Shown: one piece after another, positions 9,601-21,800 of the stretch
Position numbering within the stretch: position 1 is the first letter of the stretch
Layout of the letters: every line of letters starts with the position of its first letter
Assembly (NCBI GenBank): GCA_033032865.1
Contig: JAWHQI010000618.1
Location: 124,001 to 188,000, forward strand
Reading direction: 5' to 3'
From: Dactylorhiza incarnata
Lineage: Eukaryota > Streptophyta > Magnoliopsida > Asparagales > Orchidaceae
Length of the DNA stretch: 64,000 nucleotides
Made by a program: the position numbers and the translations under genes
The notes under the pieces: model-generated
The model's input: only the letters and a program-made list of their open reading frames with translations
Database searches by the model: none
What the model was told of the DNA's origin: nothing

Positions 9601-11037
9601 CCTCTTCCCTATGGAAAGAAACCTGTTGGGTGCAAGTGGGTGTTCTCTGTGAAACAGAATCCACAAGGGATTGTTGAGAGATGCAAGGCACGGTTGGTTG
9701 CAAGGGGTTATACCCAAACCCAGGGCATTGATTATCAGGAGACATTTGCCCCGGTTGCTAAAATGAATACCATCAGGGTATTGGTTTCCGTTGCTGTTTG
9801 CAAAAATTGGGATCTTCTGCAGCTTGATGTGAAGAATGCCTTTCTCCATGGTGACTTGGAAGAGGAGGTCTATATGTCGATTCCTCCAGGTCTCACTCCG
9901 GCTGGTGCTTCAGGGAAAGTTTGTAGATTGTTGAAGGCTCTATACGGACTAAAGCAGTCCCCAAGAGCATGGTTTGGCCGGTTCCACAAGGCGATGGTGT
10001 CGTTTGGATATTCTCAGAGCAATGCTGACCATACGCTGTTCATCAGACGTAGGCTTGGGAAAATCACTGTTCTTATTGTGTATGTTGATGACATTGTCAT
10101 AACTGGTGATGATCATGAAGAAATTCAGAATCTAAAGCTGAAACTTGCCAAAGAGTTTGAGGTCAAGGATCTAGGAAAACTCAAGTACTTCTTGGGAATT
10201 GAAGTTGCTAGATCAAAGCAGGGGATCTTTCTCTCCCAGCAGAAATATACGTTAGATCTTCTTGAGAAGATGGGGATGAGCGGATGCAGACCGGCTGATA
10301 CTCCGATTGAGGCAAATCACCGATTGGGGCGTGATGATGGAGTGGCGATTGAGGACATTTCAGGGTTCCAAAGGTTAGTGGGGAGGCTGATATATCTTTC
10401 TCATACTCGTCCGGATATTTCCTATGCAGTGAGTGTTGTGAGTCAGTACATGCATGCTCCAAAGACACGACACATGGATGCAGCACTCAGAATTCTTCGG
10501 TACCTCAAGTCCTCACCAGGAAGGGGAATCCTGTTTTCCCCGAGTACTGATCTCAAGATTGAAGTTTATACTGGTGCTGATTGGGCCGGGTCAGTGGATG
10601 ATAGGCGATCCACTTCTGGATACTTTTCTTTTGTTGGAGGTAACCTTGTCACTTGGAGGAGCAAGAAGCAACAGGTTGTGGCACGGTCTAGTGCCGAGGC
10701 TGAGTTTAGAGCTATGGCTCATGGGGTCTGTGAAGGCTTATGGCTTCGGACCTTATTGAGCGACCTTGGTCTTGTTGAAGAAGGACCCATCCGTCTATAT
10801 TGTGACAATAAGTCTGCCATTAGTATCGCTCACAACCCGGTTCAACATGACCGGACGAAACACATTGAGGTGGATCGACACTTCATCAAGGAGAATATTG
10901 AAAGGGGAATCATTTGTACTCCTTTTGTGCCCTCCAACGGGCAACTTGCTGACATTCTCACCAAAGGATTGTGTGTAAATTCCTTTGACCAGATTGTGAA
11001 CAAGTTGGGCATGTTCAATATCACTCGCCCAACTTGA
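6646..11037 (+). CDS. Copia Gag-Pol polyprotein, open throughout, with altered integrase active site
   Basis: The 1463-residue frame encodes all copia functions in order. Gag spans about residues 45-250; the zinc knuckle C-X2-C-X4-H-X4-C is at 285-298. Protease shows IDSGATDH with D404. Integrase has HHCC ligands H534, H539, C562 and C565, then D592 and D655. The third catalytic position, exactly 35 residues after D655, is K691 (AAG at 8716-8718) where the family has glutamate. RT has YVDD at 1146-1149. RNase H reads VYTGADWAG with G1310 (GGT at 10573-10575) where relatives usually have aspartate, then E1351, D1387 and D1410. The product would form cytoplasmic virus-like particles in active relatives. 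The next in-frame upstream region is leader repeat, so ATG 6646 is the sensible start. No frameshift or stop is seen. Confidence 0.95.
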   Translation: MGSSGMDSPTLSTGVTPAPLSTGVAPALSSGPSSSVFYHGTTDHNTSQITTIRLDESNYLSWSRSITLALKSRRLFGYVSGHMKEPDRTSPEWQQWESENSLVMSWLTNSMQESIARNYLFLDSAADIWRRAESTYSRRGNAAQIFQLRRRISLLRQGDRPPSAYYLEFTQLYQEYDHFDPLVFVSPIDEVMVRTRDDRNRIFEFLHGLHRDFDQISVQILGRPLIPSLSEVYSIVQQEFDRRQTLLPDPVPESSALAASTPSLLGTRPFRDLKLRSSDKDHLVCDYCGKTRHTRDTCFKLHGFPTPRGGASLRGGRGSGRYSGRQATPRAAHLTDATADASHGYSGTDVCATPGGFTADEMLALRRMMQGLSTEPSASSSYAHTGLPGAHSAVSSSSTQWVIDSGATDHMTGSSTGFVSYTPLSGRDKVSIADGSLSSIDGKGTIPCSSLTLSSVLHVPTFTRNLLFISHLTNSMNCSVTFLPSSCVFQDLTTGKVIGSGSMVNGLYVLDSGGAESSPLALHSSTVHPLYSWHCRLGHPSLSVMKLLFPVFPATILESFVCDVCSVNKHHRTSFKHVSLPSSIPFAVIHTDIWGPCLLPSISGCTWFITFIDCFSRTTWLYLIRRKSDAFSVFRQFHAMIATQFQSKIQILRSDNGREYMDSHFERYLADHGILHQTTCAYSPAQNGVAKRKNRHLLEVARCLLSTMHLPKFYWGDAVLTAAYLINRMPTRVLGNSTPLDTLGVTPTHLPPKVFGCVCFVHIHHPRPSKLDPRALKCVFIGYSPTQKGYKCFHPPTRKVFVSMDVTFRESESYYPLSSSSPSGVPSVSLPIPPPYPSLQGETLPKEVSPAIPVEVGSFPMSPPVSLDSSSAMPPPPTLQVYTRRAKGTSTQEPAMLPEQSVDPDSGPSELPIALRKGIRSCTRHPLSNYVSYDSLSTSYKVFVSSLATSSIPVSWQQALEVPLWREAMIEELKALEKNHTWDLVPLPYGKKPVGCKWVFSVKQNPQGIVERCKARLVARGYTQTQGIDYQETFAPVAKMNTIRVLVSVAVCKNWDLLQLDVKNAFLHGDLEEEVYMSIPPGLTPAGASGKVCRLLKALYGLKQSPRAWFGRFHKAMVSFGYSQSNADHTLFIRRRLGKITVLIVYVDDIVITGDDHEEIQNLKLKLAKEFEVKDLGKLKYFLGIEVARSKQGIFLSQQKYTLDLLEKMGMSGCRPADTPIEANHRLGRDDGVAIEDISGFQRLVGRLIYLSHTRPDISYAVSVVSQYMHAPKTRHMDAALRILRYLKSSPGRGILFSPSTDLKIEVYTGADWAGSVDDRRSTSGYFSFVGGNLVTWRSKKQQVVARSSAEAEFRAMAHGVCEGLWLRTLLSDLGLVEEGPIRLYCDNKSAISIAHNPVQHDRTKHIEVDRHFIKENIERGIICTPFVPSNGQLADILTKGLCVNSFDQIVNKLGMFNITRPT

Positions 11038-11044
11038 GGGGGAG
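11035..11044 (+). other. Polypurine tract
   Basis: gagggggag directly precedes the 3' LTR and overlaps the stop-codon region of the polyprotein. It is the plus-strand DNA primer site in this family. Confidence 0.9.
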
Positions 11045-11177
11045 TGTTAGCATTATTAGCGAGGGTCTTTATTTCTTTTCTTGTTTTATTAGCATATATG
11101 TATCTCCTAATCCTCCTCTATATATAGAGGAGCCCCTTATTGAATGATAAGTTTTTTCTTTCCCGTAACTGTCAACA
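11045..11177 (+). repeat. 3' LTR of the complete copia element
   Basis: 133 bp, identical to the 5' LTR, followed by the target duplication ctccc at 11178-11182. Confidence 0.97.
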
Positions 11178-11253
11178 CTCCCATATGCAACCTCCTTGGT
11201 ACTGTCCTAATCCATCGCTCACTGCACTTTTTCGCTGCATGCGAGACAATCCT

Positions 11254-11274
11254 CCCCCCCCCCCCCCCCCCCCC
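11254..11274. repeat. Poly(C) run of 21
   Basis: Before the copia insertion this run and the one at 5987-6011 lay only about 100 bp apart in the same locus. Confidence 0.95.
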
Positions 11275-12489
11275 AATCTCTGGACATTCTCATTAATGCA
11301 CTGCCGACGTTGCGAAGGTTAAAAAAATTAAAATAATGTTTGTAGAATCAAAATTATGATAGAAGATTTTGTAGATTAATATATTGTTTTTTAAAAAAGT
11401 TATATTTTAAAATTAATTTAAGTCTAATTAAGTTAGAAAATTGAAAGTGGATTCAAATTAATCACTAATCTCTAATATTTTAAAAATATATACTATTTTT
11501 CATGTTGACGGGCATACTTTTAGAATAGTGTAAATTAGTATAGAAGATATAATATTGGGATTATATTCCATGAATTATTATATGAACATTTAATTTTGGT
11601 AAATAATAGCACATGTTGCAGTCCAATGTTCTCCTATTTCCAAAGCTGCTAGTTTTTCTAATTTTTTTTGCTGTGGCCGGAAGCTCATTTAAAAAAAACA
11701 TTTCCTTTGCAGGCATGATTTTTTTTCCTAGGCTTTTGTCCTCGTTAAATGAAATGATCTTTTTTATATAACTATCTATAGATGTACCATCATCTTCACA
11801 GTAAGCTGATATTCTCACCCAGGTTTTGCCTCCAAAGCTATTCCATGCATTCATGTGCAAGCTTGACTCAGACAATATATGTGCTTCAGTTTGAAGGCAG
11901 TATTACACTACACTTTATGCTTATACTTTATGGCTTGCCTCTCTCATATTTTCACCTCATATACTTTATACTTACATTTGTGTATAGGTCTTTTATGGAA
12001 TACTAATTAACCTCTGGCATTATTCTTCCTTCTTTAATCACTTGTAAGTTAATCCGATAGCCAAGTCTAATAATGGTCAATCTTGATCATCCACACCGAG
12101 TGAACCAAAGTAGTTAATCATATTTATTATTATGATGATAAATATTGTTTCTGTGCATTTTTAATAGTATTTAACTGATTATAACCACAAATTTGTCAGG
12201 TGGCAGTTTTAAGATGAGGTTTTGTCTTTGTTTGAGTTTACCTTTTCACTTGTTTGGGATATTCAAATTCAAACTAAATTTATGTGTAATCTTTAGTCTT
12301 TTTACCAATAAATATCCCATTTTCAGGTAGTTGACTAATTATGCCACAAAATCTTCATGTGGCATTTTTTCAAAGATGATATTTTATTAGTTTTTTTTTA
12401 CTAGCTAACTTGTTTTGGATCTTCAAATATGAACTGCGTTTATGTGCATAGTTAGTATTCTGACAAATAGACATTGCGCTTATTTTCAG
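11275..12489. other. Intron sequence of EXO70A1, no gene recognised
   Basis: AT-rich DNA leading to the acceptor tattttcag before exon A. A minus-strand open frame (11561-11875) reads WNSFGGKTWVRISAYC but I cannot assign it to a family. No earlier EXO70A1 exon is visible here. Confidence 0.6.
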
Positions 12490-12871
12490 CTACCAGTCAA
12501 CATTGAAGCAACTTTTCCAAGAGTTTGAAACAACTGGGGATGGTTCTATCTCCCAACTGGCAATAGTAACTATGCGGATAATGCAAGCTCTTCAAAGTAA
12601 CCTAGATGGTAAATCTAAGCAATATAAGGATCCTGCGTTGACTTATCTATTCCTCATGAATAACATCCATTACATGGTCAGATCTGTTCGGCGGTATGTT
12701 GTTTTTACACACTGAATTTTGAATATTTGCAACATCCTAGAAGTATCACCTAGCGGAGGAATTTTTTTCAGGTCAGAAGCAAAAGATTTATTGGGTGATG
12801 ATTGGGTTCAAAGGCACAGAAGAATTGTGCAGCAGAATGCAAATCAATACAAGCGGGTTGCTTGGGCGAAG
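12490..12871 (+). CDS. EXO70A1: EXO70A1 exons A (12490-12693) and B (12772-12871)
   Basis: Exon A follows acceptor tattttcag and begins with the third base of a split codon, then [10 protein letters not shown]. It ends inside an arginine codon before donor gtatgttg at 12694. Exon B starts after tttttttcag at 12772, completes that arginine and reads [19 protein letters not shown] to WAK, ending at 12871 before gtggaattt. The intron between them is 78 bp. Confidence 0.93.
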
Positions 12872-15800
12872 GTGGAATTTTCCCGGCATAGTAAAATATC
12901 ATTAGTATTTTTGTTTCTTTAGTTTTGACTTTTACTTATGTGATAATTTGAAATGTAAAATAATTATTATTTCAAAATTACTTAACTTATTACATAGGAG
13001 TTCTTCTCTTTATATAGAGTAGAGGATAAAGAAGAATATACATTTGGAGATGTGAAATTAAATATAAGAGAGATGCAAATATGCAATGACCTCCTTTTTA
13101 AAGTTTTTACCAATGAACTTTAACACCCTCTCAAGCCTGAGCATATATATCGATCATTCCCAGCTTGGTACAAATATCCAAAAAATATGAGGAAATCAGT
13201 TTTGTGAAAATGTCGGTCAACTCACAAGCAGTCTGAGTCGTACTTCTGTATTGAACTTCTGCACTTGACCTAGACACCACTGCTTGTTTCTTGTTTCTCC
13301 AAGTGACAAGATTTCCTCTGACATACATGCAATATCCAGAAGTTGGTTTTCGATCTTTTTTATCATCTGCATAACTTGCATTTGAATATGTTTCAGTACC
13401 TAAGTGAGTGTTTCTTTTAAACAATAGTCCTTTACCCGGAGTTCCTTTGATTTATTCTAATATTTCTAACGCAACTTCAAGATGACACTCTCTGGTTGAT
13501 TGCATAAATTGACTGATCTTTCCAATAATGAAAGAGATGTCAGGTCTGGTTGCGGTGAGATAAATGAGTTTACTGACCAGATACCTGTAACGAGTGTTAT
13601 ATTTTAGAAGAGATGTCTAATCCCAGAATCTGTCAGTGTCCATAGACATAGGATTCCAAACAGGATCCGTACCATGAAGACTTGTTTCTTCAATTAGATC
13701 TAGGGCATATTTTTGTTGGGAATGAACTACGTTGTTATTGCGTCTCATAATTTGGTTCCCAAGAAGTATCTGGGAGTACTCATATCTTTTGAAGCAAAAT
13801 ATGTCTGTATGCAACAAGAATAATCAGTCCTTGGTTGGTCTTCCGTATAAAGAGAGAGTGCATTGCTTTTGGAAAACCCAATGGTATAAGCGGACTGACT
13901 AGATTTGTTAAATCATGCTCGGGGACTTTGTTTAAGACCATAAATGACTTTTTGCATCTTACACATTTGAGATTCCCCCTGATCAACATAACCAGAAGGT
14001 TGTTTTATATAGACTACTCCATTTAAATCTCCATATAAGAAGATAATTTTGAGATTGAGCTGATATATTTGCCAATTTTGGTCAACAACGAAGAAGAGTA
14101 CTCAGATAGTACTTTAATGGGCAACCAGAGAGAACGTGTCAAAGAAATCAACGACATATGTCTAGGTGAACCCATTGACAACCAGATGAGCCTTGCATCT
14201 GTCCACAGTGTTGTCAAGGAGAAACTTGATGACAAAGCCCATCGACAACTAACAATATCGCCTGGGTAGGAATATGAGTCCAAGTACCCCGGGATGCCAA
14301 GACAAAGATTTTCCCGTCCATAAGCCATTTTCTAGGAAGGTATACGAAGAGCTTCATGGTAGGTAGTGAGAATAGTGGTGGTATTTACTGTCAAAGGGAA
14401 ACTAGCTGCAAGAAGGACTGAGATTTGCATAAGACAACATTAATAAGAGAATGTTGTGTAATTCCTCGTACTCACTTTCGCAGAGCAATAAGGACATCGT
14501 AGTCCAAGTCTGCTGAGGTGAAGAAACCTTTTGAAGAGGAGAGAGATGGCCTGAGAGCTAACGACGGGAAACCTGGAGGGGATGGAGCTATGAGAGCAGG
14601 AGTATCTGATCGTCGATGATAATGATAAGGAAAAGGTAAGAGAAGAGTATGTATATGTCTAGGAGGTGGTGCAGGTTGTGTAATTATCTGGTGGAAAAAT
14701 ATGAATGATAGGAAATGAGGATACCGAGGTAGGGGGGAGACAGTAGAGATATAAGGAGGGATCTCGACAGTAAGTGAATCATTGTCCTTGGAGAAATAAG
14801 GAGTAGACTTGAGTAATGTACTAATGTGACATCAACATAGACATATTGACGTTTGAAGATAGAGTAAAACAACAATAACCCTTCTGAGTAGAAGAATATC
14901 CAACGAAAATACACTTAGTGGCGCGAATGGAGAGTTTGTCTCGACCAGACCCAAGAGTGTGGACGAAGACAGTGCAGTCTAACACACGAGGAGTAAGGGG
15001 AAAATGAGTAATATCTGAATGAAGAAGAAAAAAACGTGTCTTACCCTGAAGAGTAGAAGAATGCATATGATTAATGAGAAAATAAGAAATGAGAATTGCA
15101 TAACCACATCAGGATTGGGGAACATTCACTTGACACATGAGTGTTCAGGCAACATCAATGATGTCATTAGAGGTATAATAAGAGGAAAATTGTTGGCTTA
15201 TATATTCTTTTGCATTATCTGTCCATATAATTTTTAGGGCAAAATTAAATTGAGTGCGAATTTCATTATAAAATTAATAGAAAATAGAGAAGAGTTCAGA
15301 TCATTCTTTTAAAAGATACACTCAAGCATGTCTAGAGTAATCGTTATTAAAAGTAACAAAATATAGACCTCCTCCACCAACAGATTTGGTAGGACTAGGA
15401 CCCCAGATGTCAGAATGAACAAGGTCAAAAGGACGTACAAAACTCTTACAAAGTTTTGTTGAAAAACTAGTGTGATGATGCTTTCCTTATTGACATTCTT
15501 CATATTCTAAAATTGACTCGAATCGAAAAGGCGGTAGGAGCTGGGGGGAGGAGATGAAGTGGAGGATGACCAAGACAATAATGCCATTGAAACAGAGAAG
15601 TCGAGATGACAGATTAAAGTGGGAAAATACTCCAGATAGACTCCCCCTCCTCCTGGTTCAGTCCCAGTAGTAATCGTCCTCTTCGATTGAAGGTCCTGAA
15701 AATAATGAGTGATAAGCTAGGAAGCACTGGTACAGGTACGAGTACCGAGTACGATACGTACCGGACACGGCGGTACGACAAAATTTAAAAAATAAGGATA

Positions 15801-18800
15801 CGGGTGCGGCGGGATACGTTGTATTATATATATATGTATGTATAATCTCACAAATGTAATTAAAGTTCCTCAAAATAATAAAACATCAAACATAATTGCA
15901 TAAATCATCAATTGAAGTACAAATTCATAGTTAATGCAATATAATATGAAGTTCTTAAACAAAAAAATATTCATAATCATTTCAAATTTAAGGATGTCTA
16001 TCAGTCATTTTCTTCCTCTTCTTCCCCATTATTGGAGATTAACGCATCTTAAAATTCTGGTTCGTCTAGAGACAAGTTAGCAAAATATTAAACATAGAAA
16101 AATTCATGTTGAACAAGTAGAAACAGTACCAATTTGAAACATCTAATCCTTAAATATATAGTAAAAAAATAACATAATAAATTTTAAATCAAATTCTTTA
16201 TAGTTTAAACGAAAAAAGATACTTAAATATGAAGTATATTTTGTTACTATAATAAACAAACACCGCTAGTTGCATTTCTGGGTCAATTTTTCTTTTCTAA
16301 AAGGCACGCATAAGTCTTGTTTACTTCAGAAAAACATACTCTTATTACAATATGCAGAACAATCTACCAAGTTCAAGTGTATCCGTGAGTATCGGGTACG
16401 TACCGGTATCGGATACGTATCCGGTACGGGTACGTGACCCTCAAGGAAGTATCGGTGCTTCATAGGTGATAAGAGAGAATGAGATAGAGCAATGTAATTG
16501 TTTGAAAAGTGCACTGATAGTTAATAGGTTACAAGGAAAATTCGGAAGATAAAATGTGTCGTCCAATTGGAGAAGAGAGGTGGTAGTAACAATCCAATTC
16601 CATATCTTGGAGCAAAAGAGCCATCAACCACAAACACCGGTAGTAACCAGCTATGCTTCTGTAACGCCCCCAATCTCGGCACGCTTCTCGGGGAGTCAGT
16701 ACGCTCGCAGGAGAAAGGAGACGACAAGCAACAACGGGGCTGAACCAACCCCACTCACTAAACCGGCCGGCCGGGGGCTGAACCAACCGGTTCAGGCCCA
16801 TTTAGGAGGGTCGGCCGGCCCCTCCTTGGCCCGGGTATATTTATACCCGGGTCGCTCTATTGTGGAGGAGGGCATATAGAATCATCAGGTATTCTCCTCT
16901 TCCCCTCCTAACCCTAATCTTCCTTTCTTTCTCTCTAGTCTTCTCTTCTCTTCCGTAGAACCCGAACAATTGGTATCAGAGGCTCGCTTCTCCGTCATGG
17001 TCACCACACGCACGCAAGAAGAAGCCAATCGGTTGGAAACCCTAGAAGAAAACTATGTGGGATTGACGGATTCGGTGGCGGCCATCGAGGAAAAGATGTT
17101 GGCATCCACGCAAAGGTTGGAGGAGCGGATCGACTCCCGCGTGGAAGAACTCAAGGCGTTGTTGGCCCAAAATCTGAAGGGCAAGGCGATTACGAATGAG
17201 GAATCGGGTGGAACCTTGAATCTACCGGCCGATCCTCCCGGCGCTACCGGCGCGGGAGTTCGTGGAGGCGATGGCGCGGGATCAACGTGATCCGGTCGCG
17301 TGTGGGCTGCGCCCAGTGGAACATGCGCAATCGGCAGCGGCGAGTCGGGAGTCGGACATCCACCATGGAGGCGGGTCGGCGAGTGGTCCGGCGGGCTCGG
17401 GCGAGCTCCTGATGGGCTGCTTCCTCCTGTGGGGGCGACGGAGGGCCTTCTCCCTCACCCGATCGGCGTCGGGCAGCCGAGGGGAGTCGGCTTTGATATG
17501 CCGTGGGGGGGGGGGGGGGGGGGGGCTACCCCCCTCCGACTGCGGGACAACCCCGCCAGGAATTTCCGTGCATTCCCTTCGAGCCGGTGGAACACTGGAG
17601 GCCAGCGGGGTACGGGCCAGAGGTCGGATGGCGTGGTCCGGCCGCGCCATGGGCATACATGCTGCCGAAATTGACGCACATGAACTTCCCCAGGTTCAAC
17701 GGGGGTGACGCATTGGAATGGCTACAGAAGGCCGAACTTTTTTTCAGTTACCAGGAGATCCTGGAAGGACAGTGGGTACAACTGACATCATTTCACCTGG
17801 AGGATGATGCCTTTCAGTGGGTGCAGTGGTTTCTGAGGGGCAGGGACTATGTGCCCTTGAATGACTTTGTGGAGGATTTACTGCCCGTTTTGGACCATTG
17901 GAGTACGAGGACGTCAAGGCCCTCCTTCAGAAACTACGCCAGAAAGGTATAGTGACGGAATACCGTACAGAGTTTGAGAAGTTGGTGAATCGAGTACAGT
18001 GGGAAGAGAAAACTTTGCTTAGCTGTTTTGTATCTGGTCTCAAGGACTACTTAAGGGACGAGATTCAGTCGTACATGCCTCGCAGCCTCAACCATGCCAT
18101 CAGCCTAGCCCGCATTCAGGAAGAACGCTTCAACAGGCAACGTTCCCGCAGCTCAGTGCGGACCACTACCACATCGGGGGCAATGAGGAAAGAACAGCAG
18201 GTTACTGGCAAGCCGACTGTCACACGACTATCTTGGTCCGAACTCCAAGCAAGGAAAGAGAAGGGTCTGTGCTTCAACTGTGATGAGAAGTTCTCCCCCG
18301 GGCACAAATGTCAAAAGATCCAAGTTTTCATGCTTCACGAGGATATCGAGGATGAGGTTGACCCAGATACCGAACCAGACTTGACAGCGAATGTGGAGGC
18401 GACGGAGTTCGGGGTGTCCATACAGGACATGGAGGGCTGTAACGCCACCTTACCATGCGGATGGCAGGAAGGATTCAGCGCGAACGAGTGACGATATTGG
18501 TGGATAGTGGAAGTACCCACAACTTCATTCACCCCGAGGTAGCTCACTGGGTGGGGCATGTGATCGATCGTGGGACTGCTTTTCAGGTTATGGTGGCAGA
18601 CGGGAGCAAGCTTCAGTGTGAAGGGGTGATGAAGGAGGTGGAACTCAACATACAGGGGTACACATGGCGGACTGATGTCTATCTTCTACCCATCAGGGGT
18701 TCAGATGTGGTGCTTGGGGTACACTGGATGCGGCAGCTGCGACGGGTGACCTTTGACTGGGATCACATGACGATGGAGTTTCTTCAGCAAGGGAAGCAGT

Positions 18801-21800
18801 TTTGTTTGGGAGGCCTCAAATCAGCCCCGGTGAAGGAGATTTCCATCTGAAGCCTGCAACGACTTGGGGAGGAAGGAAGCACGATGGCGGTGCTCATGGG
18901 TGTGACGACAACCTCTACTGCGCCATCAGAGGTACCTATCCAGATGCAGTCTATCCTAGTTCAGTATGCCGACATATTTTAGGAGCCCCGCACACTCCCA
19001 CCACCGAGATTCCGAGATCACCAAATCCAACTCAAGGCAGGGGCCGAGCCCACTAACATCCGACCGTATTGTTATCCGCACATTCAGAAGGCCGAGATCG
19101 AGCGCAGCGTCCGTGAGATGCTAGCCGCGGGAATTATCCGTCCCATCACTAGTTCTTTCTCTTCCCCGATCATCTTAGTCAAGAAGAAGGATGGGTCGTG
19201 GCGGTTTTGTGTGGACTACCGCGGCTTCAACAACTCGACCATTAAGGATAAATTCCCCATTCCTTTGATTGAAGAGTTACTGGACGAACTGCACGGCGCA
19301 CGTCTATTCACCAAGCTTGACCTACGACCAATCTACCATCAGATTCAAATGCGAGCAAAGGACGTCCACAAAACAGCCTTCCGGACGCACGATGTGCATT
19401 ACAAGTTCTTGGTGATGCCCTTCGGGCTTACCAATGCCCCGTCTACATTCCAAGACGTTATGAACAAGATCTTCCGCCCCCTCCTTCGCCGTTCTGTGTT
19501 GATCTTTTTCGATGACATCCTCATATACAGCGCCAACTGGGAGGAGCACGTGGCCCATGTAGAGCAAGTTTTTACTATTCTCCGACAGCACCAGCTTTTT
19601 GCAAAGCAGTCCAAATGTTCCTTTGGTCAGGAGGAAGTTGAATACTCGGGGCATTTGGTTTTGGCTCACGGAGTCACGACAGACCCCAAGAAGATTGCAA
19701 GCATGTTATCGTGGCCGCGCCCGCTCACTGTCCGAGCTTTACGGGGCTTCCTGGGACTCACCGGTTATTACCGGCGCTTTGTGAAGGATTATGGTAAGAT
19801 AGCTCGATCGCTGACTCAGCTGCTGCGAAAGGACGCCTTCGTATGGAACGACGAGGCCGACGCGGCATTCCAGGCCCTCAAGGGGGCTATGACGTCCACC
19901 CCGGTCCTGGCTCTACCGGATTTCAACAAGGAGTTTGTGCTGGAAACGGACGCGTCTGGTGTGGGCATTGGTGCAGTACTGATGTAGGAGGGTCGACCTT
20001 TGGAATTCTATAGCAAGGCACTCGCCCCGCGTACCTTGGGGCTCTCTACCTACGAGAAGGAAATGTTAGCCATCATCCATGCCGTCTCCGTGTGGCGGCC
20101 GTACATACTGGGGAGGCATTTCAAAATCCGCACCGACCATCAGAGCTTGAAGCATTTTTTGGAACAATGAGTGTCCTCGCCCCTCCAACAGAAATGGGTC
20201 ACCAAATTGTTAGGCTATGATTATGAGATTCTCTACAGGCAGGGTAAGGAAAATGTGGTGGCTGACGCCCTCTCTCGCCTACCCGAGGGTACCTTAGCCC
20301 AAATAACGGGTCTCCTAGTTGACTCCCTGGATGATATACAAGAGGAGGTGTTGCGGGATCTCTCCATACGAACCTTAGTGGAAGCTCTGGGACGAGGGGA
20401 GACAACGACACCGAGTTATCATCTTCAGAATGGGCGGCTCTATTATTACGGTAGAGTGGTTATACCCCCCACGTCAGCGTGGAAGACAGTCATGATACAT
20501 GAGTTCCATTCTTCACCGACGAGCGGACATGCAGGAGTGTTCCGTACCCTTCAGCGGGCGCGGGCAAATGTTTTTTGGCACGGGTTACGCCGCGACATAC
20601 AACAGTTTGTACAACAGTGCGAGACGTGCCAACGACAGAAGTATGAGACGACCACACCCGCCGGGCTGCTCACCCCTCTAGAGATTGCGCAACACATTTG
20701 GGACACGGTGTCGATGGATTTCATTGATGGGTTGCCCAAGTCTCAGGGCAAATCCATTATCTTGGTCGTGGTCGACAAACTCTCCAAGTATGGTCACTTT
20801 CTAGCTCTGAGCCACCCATACACTGGCGAGTCGGTTGCCGATTTCTTTGCTCGAGAAATTGTCCGGTTGCACGGCCTCCCACGCGCCATCATCTCTGACC
20901 GAGACCCCACTTTTGTGAGCAACTTCTGGCGGGAGCTATTCCGACTGCAGGGGACTTGCTTACGCTTCAACACGGCAAATCATCCTCAAACTGATGGCCG
21001 GACGGAGGTTCTCAATCAGAGCGTGGAAACATACATCCGTTGTTTTGTCATGGATGAACCCCGACTTGGACCAGCTGGTTGCACTGGGAAGAGTATTGCT
21101 ACAACACCTCATACCACTCCGCCAGCAAAATGACCCCATTCGAGGTCGTTTACGGCCGTCCTCCTCCTTCGTTAGGCAGTTATGAGCCAGCAGCACGGCT
21201 TTACCGGTGGTTGATCGGGCCTTACGTGACCGGGATCGCACTCTCGTGACCTTGCGTGCGAACCTCTGCCTCGTACAAAATCGCATGAAGGTCCAAGCAG
21301 ATAAGCACCGCAAAGAGAGAGAATTTGCAGTGGGTGACGATGTGTTCCTCAAGCTCCAGCCTTACAGACAGCTGTCGGTGGCTCGTCGCACGAATCAGAA
21401 ATTGGCTCCCCCTTATTATGGTCCCTTTCGTATACTCCGCCGGGTGGGGCCGGTAGCCTACACATTGACACTTCCTGAAGGCTCGCGTATTCACCCGACA
21501 TTTCATGTGTCCTTACTGAAACAGAAGATTGGCAACAATGTTCAGCTCAGTCCTCTTCTACCGGAAGCTACCATCGCGGGCGAACTGCGCCCGCTGCCTG
21601 AGGATATTCTTCTGCTCAAATGGAAACAGAGGGGGCTGAATACCGTCCCGAGCTCCTAGTCAAATGGAAGAACTTATCAGCAGCGCATAATACTTGGGTC
21701 GATCTACAGGAGGTCAAGGAGCTGTATCCGGACTACCACCTTGAGGACAAGTTGGTTCTTGATGGAGAGGAGAATGTTACGCCCCCAATCTCGGCACGCT

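Larger units (their letters stand above)
6036..11177 (+). mobile_element. Complete Ty1/copia LTR retrotransposon (5142 bp)
   Basis: Two 133-bp LTRs, 6036-6168 and 11045-11177, read identical base for base and start TG and end CA. A 5-bp target duplication ctccc flanks the element (6031-6035 and 11178-11182). A primer-binding site complementary to initiator methionine tRNA follows the left LTR and a polypurine tract precedes the right LTR. A single long frame occupies the interior. Short LTRs and a 5.1-kb length fit the Ale/Retrofit-like group of plant copia elements; that lineage name is inference. Identical LTRs mean recent insertion. The integrase carries a substitution at its catalytic glutamate, so the copy is probably not self-sufficient. 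Confidence 0.97.

Noticed and set aside
11561..11875. 104-codon minus-strand frame with FGGKTWVRISAYC
   Set aside because: No family could be named, it is antisense within an EXO70A1 intron and has no neighbouring exon; kept only as a note.
17262..17708. Overlapping frames on both strands around the chromovirus G run
   Set aside because: They are GC-rich shadows of the frameshifted gag.
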